Shown piece by piece: positions 55,825 through 63,708 of a stretch of DNA of 64,000 nucleotides. Position numbers and translations under genes: made by a program. Each line of letters starts with the position of its first letter. Positions within the stretch are counted from its first letter, which is position 1. Source of the DNA: Lachnospiraceae bacterium (lineage in GTDB: Bacteria > Bacillota > Clostridia > Lachnospirales > Lachnospiraceae); NCBI GenBank assembly GCA_017408735.1, contig JAFQUB010000056.1, forward strand, positions 1 to 64,000. Direction: 5' to 3'. Below the pieces are notes generated by a model, which saw nothing but the letters and a program-made list of their open reading frames with translations, did no database searches and had not been told where the DNA came from.

Positions 55825-55858
55825 CCGCAGTCCGGCTGCGTTGCAAAAGCTTCTTTTT
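55825..55858. terminator. terminator between the C39-like and Tp47-like genes
   Basis: A long stem (AAGCTTTTGCA with TGCAAAAGCTT, inner CGCAG with CTGCG) is followed by TCTTTTT. It lies between two converging genes and can serve both. Confidence 0.85.
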
Positions 55859-55876
55859 ATGAGCTATGACAAGATA

Positions 55877-58858
55877 CTATTTTTTAATTTTAACTTTTTT
55901 CACACTACTGTATGATCCCCATACTTTCTGTCCATTAGCATTTTTATAAGCACGAACTTTTACATAGTATGTTTTCTTTTTCTTTAATTTAGAAATTGTT
56001 TTTGATGTGGTCTTACCATTTTTTACTGTAACTGTTTTCTTTCCGGAAGTAAACTTCTTGTTCGTTGCAATTACAATCTGGTATCCATTTGCACCACTTA
56101 CTTTTTTCCATTTAACTTTAAGCTTTTTACCCTTAACATTAGACACCTTAGAAACGGTTACTTTCTTTGGAGCTGTTACTTTTTTCGCTTTTGGTGTTAC
56201 AGTTGGTTTTGCTGTTGGTTCAGCAGTTGGTTTTGCACTTGGTGTTGCTGTTTTACTTGGTTCCGGTGATGGATTTGTTGCATTTTTTGTTTCTACCGTA
56301 TAAGTAAAGATTAAATTATTATAACCTGCTGCTTCTACTGTCAATTCATAGTTACCAGCTTCTGCAAATATTCCATTTCCGCCACTAACAGCTTCTTCAT
56401 TAATGCTTCCATCTTCATTAATAATGCTGACTTTACCTTTTCCGCTTGTCTTATATGTTTTTGAAGCATCACCAAATTTTACAGTTACTGCTGAAATATT
56501 TTTAATAAAGTTTGTCGCTTCTGTTTCTGTACTTCCATCTGCAGGTATAAGCTTATTATTTTTGTACTGTACTGGAAGTATTTCTGTAGTAAGCACAAAA
56601 CTTACTGATGTTTCTGCATACTTATTAGAAGCATCTGTAAATGTTAATGTATAAGAACCCGGCATTGCATTTTTGTCAAAACTTAATACTCCATTATTAT
56701 ATTTTGCACCTGCAAGTGTTTCCGGTACAACAACATTCCAATCTACATCTGTTGGGAATCCTTCTGTTGTGACAGCTACTTTTCCTTCACTTACATTTGT
56801 TTTAGGAATTGTAATTGTTCCATTGTATTTTACCGGTACATACTGTTCTAAATCACTAACTGTATAAATACCTGCATCTGTAATCCACGTTACTTCTGCA
56901 ATAGTTTTTCCCATAATAGAAGCATAATGTTCATAACTTAATTCATTTCCTTTTGCTTCTACTTTCTTGATACCACTGGACCATGACAGTTCTGCTCCTT
57001 TTTTCCAGATGTTTTCTAAGTGACGTAAGCCGTATTTTGCACCATCTGTTGTTTTAATGATTACACCATATACAGTTCCTTCCATTTCAAGACCTGTAAA
57101 GTTCATCTGATAATCGCCCCAGCTGCTGCTTGTTGTAAAGGTATTTGTTACACCTTCTAACTTTGTTGTTGCACCCTTTGTTGCACTAAGGCTTCCGTTC
57201 TTATAAATTCTCTTGTATGCTACAGCACTGCTTTCTGTTTCAGTAAATGTATCAATGATATCATTTCCTTCTTTTACCAATGCTTCATAAGCACTACGTT
57301 CAATTGCAACAGGTGCTTCCACACCAAGAATTGTTCCGCCTTCACCTTCTGATGCTGCTTCATAGTATGTTCCTGCCTGTTTCTGCCATTTAGATTTCGT
57401 AGCTGATGTAACGGCATCTACTGCCACATCATTAGCACCGCTTAATTCTGCTACGTAGTAAGCATTATATGGAATTTTCGCAGTACCATATACATAATCC
57501 ACATCCACATCAAAAGTAAGACTGTTATCATAACCAATAGCATTTACTTTTAAAGTATATTTTCCTTCTTTAGAGAAGACATCAGATCCTTTTTTGGCTG
57601 CTTCTAAATTAAGTGTTCCGTCTTCGTTAAAGAATGTTACACAACAGCAGCAAGAACCATTTGTTTTGTATGTTGTTGTTTTTTCACCAAATGTTACTTC
57701 TACTGTTGAAAGGTTTTTCATAAAGTTTGCAGCATCTTCATCCGCACTTCCTTTTGCTGTAACCACTTTATTGCCATCCTTCGCAAACTGAACAGGAAGT
57801 GAATCTGTTTTCAATACAAAGCTTGCTGAAATTCCTGTATACTTATCAGACTTATCAACAAAGTTTAAAGTATAAGAACCCGGTTTTGCATTTGTATCAT
57901 AACTTAAAATACCGTTTTCATAGCTGGCGTCTTCAAGAGTTTCCGGTACAACCGCTTCCCAATTTCCATCTTCCGGAAGATTTTTTGTTGTTACAGCTAC
58001 CTGTCCATCCTTTACATATCCATCCGCAACTTCCATTTCGCCCTTATGATTTGCTGATACATAATATTCTAAGTTATTTAATTCATAAATACCTGTATCT
58101 GCAATCCATGTTACTCCTGTAATGGTTTTTCCCATCATAGAAGCATAATGTTCAGAGCTCAATTCATTTCCTCTATATTCTGTTGTCTTGATACCACTGG
58201 ACCAGGAAATCTGTGTTCCATTATTCCAGATATTTTCTAAGTGACGCAATCCATACTTTGCACCGTCTTCTGTTTCTATAACAACACCGTATACCGTACC
58301 TTCGATTCCGAGCTTTGAGAAGTTCATCTGGTAATCGCCCCAGTAACTTTGTGTTGTAAATGTACTTTTTACGTTTTCTAATTCAGTTGTTTTACCCTGA
58401 ACAGCACTGAATTTTCCGTTTTCATCCATTACTTTATAGGTGTCAGGAACTTTGTCTACTTTTGAAAATGTAGTTAATAATAAACTGTTATTCTTTTCTA
58501 ACTCCTCATATACAGTTTCTTCTATAGCTACATAATATTCTACACCGAGAATCTTTCCGCCTTCACCTTCTGCAGATCCTTCATAGTAAGTACCAGCCTG
58601 ATTCTGCCATTTTGATGCTGTAGCTGATGTAACTGTATCTACTTTTACATCATTTGCCCCTTCCAGTTCTGCTTCATAAAAAGCTGCATAAGGGATTTTC
58701 ATGATTCCATACACATAACTCTTCTCTACCGGCGCTTCACCTGAAACAGTTTTCACCACCTGTGTTCCTTCCACCTGAAGAGGTGCTGCTGAAACGGTGA
58801 AAGATGTAGATGCCACCGACATTGCAAGAAGTATAGATAATATTTTTTTCAATTTCAT
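55877..58858 (-). CDS. large Tp47-like repeat surface protein with FN3 domain
   Basis: The 993-residue secreted protein has a signal peptide (about 1-24). Two homologous halves follow (about 48-455 and 456-860), each starting YG-x-KIPY-A-Y-x-AEL and containing DAVTSAT-type and GAKYGLRHLENIW segments. From memory these resemble the treponemal Tp47 penicillin-binding lipoprotein domains found in Clostridia. A Pro/Thr-rich linker (about 863-890) leads to an FN3-like lysine-rich domain (about 895-993) that may hold the cell wall; no LPXTG motif is seen. Half 1 has four cysteines in a row (403-406) where half 2 reads GKGK. The promoter has a metal-regulator-like operator, so a role in metal or heme capture is possible. 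Confidence 0.7.
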   Translation of the reverse strand: MKLKKILSILLAMSVASTSFTVSAAPLQVEGTQVVKTVSGEAPVEKSYVYGIMKIPYAAFYEAELEGANDVKVDTVTSATASKWQNQAGTYYEGSAEGEGGKILGVEYYVAIEETVYEELEKNNSLLLTTFSKVDKVPDTYKVMDENGKFSAVQGKTTELENVKSTFTTQSYWGDYQMNFSKLGIEGTVYGVVIETEDGAKYGLRHLENIWNNGTQISWSSGIKTTEYRGNELSSEHYASMMGKTITGVTWIADTGIYELNNLEYYVSANHKGEMEVADGYVKDGQVAVTTKNLPEDGNWEAVVPETLEDASYENGILSYDTNAKPGSYTLNFVDKSDKYTGISASFVLKTDSLPVQFAKDGNKVVTAKGSADEDAANFMKNLSTVEVTFGEKTTTYKTNGSCCCCVTFFNEDGTLNLEAAKKGSDVFSKEGKYTLKVNAIGYDNSLTFDVDVDYVYGTAKIPYNAYYVAELSGANDVAVDAVTSATKSKWQKQAGTYYEAASEGEGGTILGVEAPVAIERSAYEALVKEGNDIIDTFTETESSAVAYKRIYKNGSLSATKGATTKLEGVTNTFTTSSSWGDYQMNFTGLEMEGTVYGVIIKTTDGAKYGLRHLENIWKKGAELSWSSGIKKVEAKGNELSYEHYASIMGKTIAEVTWITDAGIYTVSDLEQYVPVKYNGTITIPKTNVSEGKVAVTTEGFPTDVDWNVVVPETLAGAKYNNGVLSFDKNAMPGSYTLTFTDASNKYAETSVSFVLTTEILPVQYKNNKLIPADGSTETEATNFIKNISAVTVKFGDASKTYKTSGKGKVSIINEDGSINEEAVSGGNGIFAEAGNYELTVEAAGYNNLIFTYTVETKNATNPSPEPSKTATPSAKPTAEPTAKPTVTPKAKKVTAPKKVTVSKVSNVKGKKLKVKWKKVSGANGYQIVIATNKKFTSGKKTVTVKNGKTTSKTISKLKKKKTYYVKVRAYKNANGQKVWGSYSSVKKVKIKK

Positions 58859-58938
58859 AAGTTACTATCCTTATCCTTTCTGAATAATTCTTGTTTTCCT
58901 TATGAGTACTCAATATTTAGTTTTTCTTTCTAACTTTA

Positions 58939-58991
58939 GTTAGTTGCAACTATCTGCCGTTTATACTAGCACCACAGGAAATATTTGTCAA
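58939..58991 (-). promoter_or_regulatory. Tp47-like gene promoter with GTTAG-N6-CTAAC-like operator
   Basis: The 344-bp gap 58859-59202 holds no gene. On the minus strand TTGACA (58986-58991), 17 bp and TAGTAT (58963-58968) form a promoter. Downstream lie GTTAG-TTGCAA-CTATC (58939-58954, one mismatch from GTTAG-N6-CTAAC), the overlapping palindrome TAGTTGCAACTA (58941-58952) and CTAAC-TTTA-GTTAG (58930-58943). The same operator type occurs at the nifH-like and Fur-family promoters. The rest of the gap is AT-rich with a TATAAT near 59135 that may serve the plus-strand gene. Confidence 0.6.
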
Positions 58992-59202
58992 TTTCAATTA
59001 ATGAGAAGTTCTTTCACTAATTTTATTATTAATAATTTTTATCAACAATCCGAAAAGTATAGTAAAAATTTACCAATAGATGTATAATTAATTTTAAGAA
59101 GATTGTCAAAAAAATCATAAATATGGGGAATTACTATAATTATTTGCGTATTTTGGCAATCTGCACAAATTATAAACATAAGCGGAGAAGGAGGTATATC
59201 AA

Positions 59203-59487
59203 ATGACAAATATTTTTAAAAAATTTGATGGTAAAAAAGCTGGAATTTTTGCAGCAGGAGTTTTATTTGGAACAGCAGGCATTAAGATATTATCCAGTAA
59301 AGATGCAAAGAATGTATATACAAAATGTACAGCTGCAGTGCTTCGTGCAAAGGAATGTGTAATGAAAACAGTTACCACTATTCAGGAAAATGCTGAGGAC
59401 ATTTATGTGGAAGCTCAACAAATAAATGAGGAAAGACAGTGGGCCGATACAGAATTTCCGGATGAAAGCGAAACAGAAACGGAATAA
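59203..59487 (+). CDS. DUF6110 family small protein
   Basis: This is a 94-residue protein with a short glycine/alanine-rich hydrophobic segment (GIFAAGVLFGTAGIKIL, about 14-30), then KDAKNVYTKCTAAVLRAKECVM and an acidic tail. It resembles DUF6110 proteins, which from memory sit beside P-type ATPases in Clostridia. It probably associates with the membrane and assists or regulates the transporter downstream. It has a strong GAAGGAGG ribosome site. Confidence 0.75.
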   Translation: MTNIFKKFDGKKAGIFAAGVLFGTAGIKILSSKDAKNVYTKCTAAVLRAKECVMKTVTTIQENAEDIYVEAQQINEERQWADTEFPDESETETE

Positions 59488-59516
59488 AGTTTGAAACAGT
59501 ATAGATGAAACTTACG

Positions 59517-59545
59517 ACACCTGTGGGATACTGCAGGTGTTTTTC
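59517..59545 (+). terminator. weak terminator/attenuator between DUF6110 and ATPase genes
   Basis: A 7-bp stem (ACACCTG 59517-59523 with CAGGTGT 59534-59540) followed by TTTTTC lies 27 bp before the ATPase start. It could lower expression of the ATPase relative to the small protein. Confidence 0.55.
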
Positions 59546-59571
59546 TCTAACATGGAAGGATAGTGTATCAA

Positions 59572-61644
59572 ATGAAATTTAAAATACTACATGAAATAAA
59601 AGGGCGTATGAGAATACATATTGTCCAAAAACAGATGAAGTTTCAAGAAGCAGATATTCTTCAATATTATTTAACCAATGAAAGCAATATTGTATCTGTG
59701 AAAGTTTATGAAAGAAATCAGGATGTGGCTATTTGCTATACAGGAGAAAGAACAAAGGTAATTAAAACTTTACAACAATTTAGTTTTGAATTGGTATCCG
59801 TCCCGGACCATGTATGGCAAAATTCCGGCAGAAAAGTAAATCGTGAATACTGGGATAAGCTTGTACAACAAGTGGTAATACGCTTTGGCAGTAAATGGTT
59901 TCTCCCTGCCCCATTAAGAACTACCATTACAGTAGTTAAAGCCTGCAAATATATATGGAAAGGCATTCACACATTGGCACAGGGAAAGATTGAAGTACCG
60001 GTTTTGGATGGAACTGCCATTGCCATATCACTGCTTCGCGGTGATATAAAAACAGCCGGTTCTATTATGTTTCTTCTTGGAATCGGAGAGATACTGGAAG
60101 AATGGACCCACAAGAAATCTGTAGACGATCTGGCAAGAAGTATGTCATTAAATATCAGTAAAGTCTGGTTGCTTTCTGACGGTAGGGAAATTTTGGTAAA
60201 TGCTAATGAGATAAAACAAGGAGATAATGTTGTTATCCATATGGGAAATGTAATTCCTTTTGATGGCGTAGTAACTTCCGGAGATGGTGCGGTAAATCAA
60301 TCGTCCCTGACCGGCGAATCATTACCTGTTTTAAAAGAAGCCGGTGGCTATGTGTATGCCGGAACCGTTCTGGAAGAGGGTGAAATAGTTGTTGAAGTAA
60401 AAGAAACTTCCGGTTCTAACAAATTCGAAAAAATTGTTCGGATGATTGAAGAATCCGAAAAGTTAAAATCTACTATGGAAGGAAAGGCAGCACATCTGGC
60501 TGACAAGCTGGTTCCTTATACTTTACTTGGAACAGCCCTTGTATACTTATTTACCAGAAACATAACAAAAACCCTATCTGTACTGATGGTTGACTTTTCC
60601 TGTGCATTAAAACTGGCAATGCCAATTTCGGTATTATCAGCCATACGCGAAGCAGGTACACATCAAATCACAGTAAAAGGTGGAAAATTTCTAGAAAAAG
60701 TTGCTCAGGCAGATACTATTGTATTTGATAAAACCGGAACACTGACAAAGGCTCAGCCTACCGTGGTAAAAGTCGTACCATTTATAGATGAAAGCCCTGA
60801 TGAACTGTTGCGCACCGCCGCCTGCCTAGAAGAACATTTTCCACATTCCATGGCAAAAGCAGTGGTAAATGCCGCCCTGGAACGCGGACTGACCCATGAG
60901 GAAAAACATTCCAAAGTAGATTACATCGTAGCTCACGGAATATCCTCCATGGTTGATGGACGTAAAGTTGTTATAGGCAGTTATCATTTTATTTTTGAAG
61001 ATGAAAACTGTAGAATTCCTGACGGTATGGAAGAACAATTCGAAACTCTCCCTGAAGAGTATTCTCATCTGTACCTTGCAATCGAAGGAAAACTGGCTGC
61101 CACCATTTGCATTGAGGATCCTGTAAGAGAAGAGGCTTCACATGTGATCGCAGCATTGCGGGAGGCCGGATTCAAAAAACTCGTAATGATGACAGGGGAT
61201 AATGAGCGAACCGCCCGTTCCATCGCCGAAAAAGTCGGAGTAGATGAATATTATTCAGGTGTTCTTCCAGAAGATAAGGCTAGTTTTATAGAAAAAGAGA
61301 AAGAAAGTGGAAGAACGGTAATTATGGTTGGAGATGGAATCAATGACTCCCCTGCCCTTTCCGCTGCAGATGTGGGAATCGCTATCAGTGACGGTGCTCA
61401 GATAGCCAGAGAAATTGCCGATATTACCATCGGTGCTGATAATCTTTTAGAGCTTGTGACTCTTAAGAAAATTAGTAATGGATTGGTCAAAAGAATTAAG
61501 AAAAATTATTTTAGTATTGTCAGTATTAATACCGGTTTAATACTTTTAGGCGTTTTCGGAATGATACAGCCTACAACTTCGGCCATGCTCCATAATACTT
61601 CTACACTAATGATCAGCTTGAACAGCATGAAAAATTTATACTAA
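59572..61644 (+). CDS. heavy-metal P1B-type ATPase with SCALK motif
   Basis: This is a 690-residue metal pump from ATG 59572 (GGAAGGA 11 bases upstream; GTG 59563 is too close). It has an N-terminal HMA-like fold without CxxC (about 1-75), TGES in the actuator domain, the phosphorylation motif DKTGTLT at about 386-392, MTGDNERTA and GDGINDSPALSAADVG. The transmembrane metal motif is SCALKLAMP (about 343-351) instead of CPC, SPC or TPC, so the ion cannot be assigned by the standard rules. Pairing with DUF6110 and closeness to Fur- and DtxR-type regulators suggest iron or manganese export. Confidence 0.9.
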   Translation: MKFKILHEIKGRMRIHIVQKQMKFQEADILQYYLTNESNIVSVKVYERNQDVAICYTGERTKVIKTLQQFSFELVSVPDHVWQNSGRKVNREYWDKLVQQVVIRFGSKWFLPAPLRTTITVVKACKYIWKGIHTLAQGKIEVPVLDGTAIAISLLRGDIKTAGSIMFLLGIGEILEEWTHKKSVDDLARSMSLNISKVWLLSDGREILVNANEIKQGDNVVIHMGNVIPFDGVVTSGDGAVNQSSLTGESLPVLKEAGGYVYAGTVLEEGEIVVEVKETSGSNKFEKIVRMIEESEKLKSTMEGKAAHLADKLVPYTLLGTALVYLFTRNITKTLSVLMVDFSCALKLAMPISVLSAIREAGTHQITVKGGKFLEKVAQADTIVFDKTGTLTKAQPTVVKVVPFIDESPDELLRTAACLEEHFPHSMAKAVVNAALERGLTHEEKHSKVDYIVAHGISSMVDGRKVVIGSYHFIFEDENCRIPDGMEEQFETLPEEYSHLYLAIEGKLAATICIEDPVREEASHVIAALREAGFKKLVMMTGDNERTARSIAEKVGVDEYYSGVLPEDKASFIEKEKESGRTVIMVGDGINDSPALSAADVGIAISDGAQIAREIADITIGADNLLELVTLKKISNGLVKRIKKNYFSIVSINTGLILLGVFGMIQPTTSAMLHNTSTLMISLNSMKNLY

Positions 61645-61649
61645 AATAA

Positions 61650-61688
61650 GGCTGAAACTATTGAGTTATCAACAGTTTCAGCCTTTTT
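61650..61688. terminator. terminator between ATPase and Fur-family genes
   Basis: A perfect 10-bp stem (61650-61659 with 61674-61683) is followed by TTTTT on the plus strand. It separates the converging ATPase and Fur-family genes. Confidence 0.9.
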
Positions 61689-61689
61689 C

Positions 61690-62157
61690 TTATACTTCAT
61701 ATTTTCCGTGGGAATTTACCGGTATCACCACACTTCTAATCTCCTGACCATCCATATATCCACAGGCTTTCAACCCTGCCCGGATAACAGAATTCCACTT
61801 TTTAGCCGAAAAATAATATACCGTATCATCATCTAATTCCACCGTACATACATTTTCCAAATCACATTCTTTTCCGCAGGCAATTTTATACATATTCTTT
61901 CTGCTAATGGCACCGATTTCTTCCAAAATATTAATCATTCTATATACTGTAGCAGTTCCAATTCCTTCATCCTTTTCCACTGCCCGATAATAAATCTCTT
62001 TACAACAGGAACAGTCCTGTTCCAAAATAATATCCAAAAGAAGCAGTCTTTGTTTCGTAATTCTACATCCACGTTCTTTTAACTGCTTTATTACCAGTTC
62101 TTTCTGCATCTGTGTCCGTTGATAACGTTCTGTCTCATGTCTCTTTTCTTTCTTCAC
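61690..62157 (-). CDS. Fur-family transcriptional regulator with unusual C-terminal half
   Basis: The 155-residue protein has a Fur-type winged helix (KERGCRITKQRLLLLDIILE, CSCCKEIYYRAV, GIGTATVYRMINILEEIGAIS). The C-terminal half lacks the usual His-rich dimer/metal region (HHDH, CxxC pairs). Instead it has a cysteine-containing stretch (KIACGKECDLENVCTVEL) and KKWNSVIRAGLKACGY. It may sense metal or redox through cysteines. The start is GTG 62157 with AAGGAGG. Its promoter has a GTTAG-N6-CTAAC site across the -10 box, so either autoregulation or control by the DtxR-type neighbour is likely. Confidence 0.85.
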   Translation of the reverse strand: MKKEKRHETERYQRTQMQKELVIKQLKERGCRITKQRLLLLDIILEQDCSCCKEIYYRAVEKDEGIGTATVYRMINILEEIGAISRKNMYKIACGKECDLENVCTVELDDDTVYYFSAKKWNSVIRAGLKACGYMDGQEIRSVVIPVNSHGKYEV

Positions 62158-62282
62158 ATTGTAGCCTCCTTATCTATGACAATATTCCCCACAATGCTTA
62201 CATTTTCTCTCCCTCAACCATTACCCATTAGCAACTCAGCAAATTCTTTACTTTATAAGTCTTTTCGCTTCCTTTTCTATTA

Positions 62283-62314
62283 GTTAGTATACGCTAACTC
62301 CATTTTGTTGTCAA
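62283..62314 (-). promoter_or_regulatory. Fur-family gene promoter with operator over the -10 box
   Basis: On the minus strand TTGACA (62309-62314), 17 bp, TATACT (62286-62291) is a consensus promoter. The palindrome AGTTAG-N6-CTAACT (62282-62299) covers the -10 box, and its core fits GTTAG-N6-CTAAC, as at the nifH-like gene. Confidence 0.75.
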
Positions 62315-62340
62315 TAACTCTTTTCAGTTTTCAGAAAAAT

Positions 62341-62369
62341 TTGTGTCTTTCGCTCTTTTATGTTATACT
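62341..62369 (+). promoter_or_regulatory. promoter of the DtxR-family gene
   Basis: TTGTGT (62341-62346), 17 bp, TATACT (62364-62369), about 38 bp before the start codon. Confidence 0.75.
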
Positions 62370-62406
62370 TATCTATATTAACGTATTTTATAGATGAGGT
62401 GTGATT

Positions 62407-62769
62407 ATGCATATAAACGAATCAGCAGAAAATTATTTAGAAACAATTTTAATGTTAAGCACAAAACTGCCTGTAGTGCGTTCTGTGGATATCGCCAATG
62501 AATTAGGATTTAAAAAATCAAGTGTCAGTATTGCTATGAAGAATCTTCGTGAAAAGGGGCATATTATTGTAAGTGATGCCGGCTTTATTACTCTTACAGA
62601 AACCGGAAAAGCAATTGCAGAAATGATTTATGAAAGACATGAATTTCTTTCTTCCTGGCTTATGGAACTGGGGGTAGATGAAGCGATTGCTTCGGAAGAT
62701 GCCTGCAAGATAGAGCATGTAATCAGCACAGAAAGTTTTCAGGCCATTAAAAAATATGCCGAAAAATAA
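62407..62769 (+). CDS. DtxR/MntR-family metal-dependent regulator
   Basis: This 120-residue regulator has an N-terminal winged helix (SAENYLETILML, RSVDIANELGFKKSSVSIAMKNL, GHIIVSDAGFITLTETGKAIA). A short dimerization/metal domain contains ERHEFLSSWL and EDACKIEHVIS, with the C, E and H ligands seen in the family. No SH3-like domain is present, as in MntR. ATG 62407 follows GATGAGGTG; an in-frame GTG lies at 62401. DtxR-type proteins recognise TTAGG/GTTAG-like palindromes, so it is the best candidate for the GTTAG-N6-CTAAC sites in this window. Confidence 0.9.
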   Translation: MHINESAENYLETILMLSTKLPVVRSVDIANELGFKKSSVSIAMKNLREKGHIIVSDAGFITLTETGKAIAEMIYERHEFLSSWLMELGVDEAIASEDACKIEHVISTESFQAIKKYAEK

Positions 62770-62776
62770 AATTGCG

Positions 62777-62815
62777 AAAAGTCCGGATGCAAAAAACGCA
62801 TCCGGACTTTTCCTT
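62777..62815. terminator. terminator between DtxR-family and ferredoxin genes
   Basis: A perfect 14-bp stem (62777-62790 with 62798-62811) with a 7-nt loop, bounded by A- and T-runs, separates two converging genes. Confidence 0.93.
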
Positions 62816-62828
62816 TTCTCTATTCACT

Positions 62829-63680
62829 TTACCATCGGGTTAAATCTAAATACATACATAGCAAAAACAGTACTACTGCTTTCACCAGAATAACCCAGAT
62901 TTCATTTCCTTTTATTTTACCAAAACCGGTACTGATATTTTCTTTCGGACAATTTTCCAGACATTGATTACATTGAATGCATTCTCCTGAGTCCACAGAA
63001 TCTCCATCAATCTTCAGATGCACCGGACACTGTCTTTCACAGGCAGAACAGCCCGGAAAACAATTTTCCCTGTTTCTTCGATATAAACTTCTCGGTAATA
63101 TTGGCAGTAAAGTAAAAATTCCTCCCATAGGACAAAGATATTTACAAAAGAAACGTTCTTCCCACGCCATTCCTATCATAATAAAAGCTAACAGGATAAC
63201 TCCTATAAGATATTCCTTACCAGGAATACGCAGGGACGTTAACATCGAGAAAACATCCCACGGACTACTTCCTCTGAAACGATCGTAAATTCCAAACATA
63301 CATGCAAATAAAACTCCTGCCAAAACAACATATTTCACATTTTTCAACAGATGACTAACGGTTTCCGGCAGTTTAGGAAGTTTCTTTTTTATCTTCTTCT
63401 GAATACCGGAAGATATCATGAATATGATATCTCCAAGGGTTCCAAATGCACATGCATATCCGCAAAAGAAACGTCCGAATATAATTGTAAACAGACCAAT
63501 CGCCAGTAACGTTTTTAGAAAAGCACTCAACTCTACCAGCTCTCCTGCTGCAAACTGGGTAACTATGTATTTTGCTCCTGCAAACGCTGATGTAAACACT
63601 GCTGGCGCAACAAGTAAAAAGAGAATTTGTATGCCTAAACGAATTCCTTTTTGTATTTTCTTTCGTTTTTTTCTATCCAT
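62829..63680 (-). CDS. NapH-like membrane polyferredoxin
   Basis: The protein has about 283 residues from ATG 63680 (AAAGGA seven bases upstream; a GTG at 63716 lies inside the previous gene). Several membrane helices carry the paired motifs FCGYACAFGTLGD and FCKYLCPMGG of NapH/NosR/RnfB-like electron carriers. Near the C-terminus are two [4Fe-4S] motifs, CSACERQCPVHL and CIQCNQCLENCP. It passes electrons between membrane or cytoplasmic donors and an extracytoplasmic partner. The FMN-binding protein gene upstream overlaps its leader, and such pairs form flavin-based redox chains. Confidence 0.88.
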   Translation of the reverse strand: MDRKKRKKIQKGIRLGIQILFLLVAPAVFTSAFAGAKYIVTQFAAGELVELSAFLKTLLAIGLFTIIFGRFFCGYACAFGTLGDIIFMISSGIQKKIKKKLPKLPETVSHLLKNVKYVVLAGVLFACMFGIYDRFRGSSPWDVFSMLTSLRIPGKEYLIGVILLAFIMIGMAWEERFFCKYLCPMGGIFTLLPILPRSLYRRNRENCFPGCSACERQCPVHLKIDGDSVDSGECIQCNQCLENCPKENISTGFGKIKGNEIWVILVKAVVLFLLCMYLDLTRW

Positions 63681-63708
63681 TTTCCAATCCTTTCTTTCCC
63701 CTGACAAA

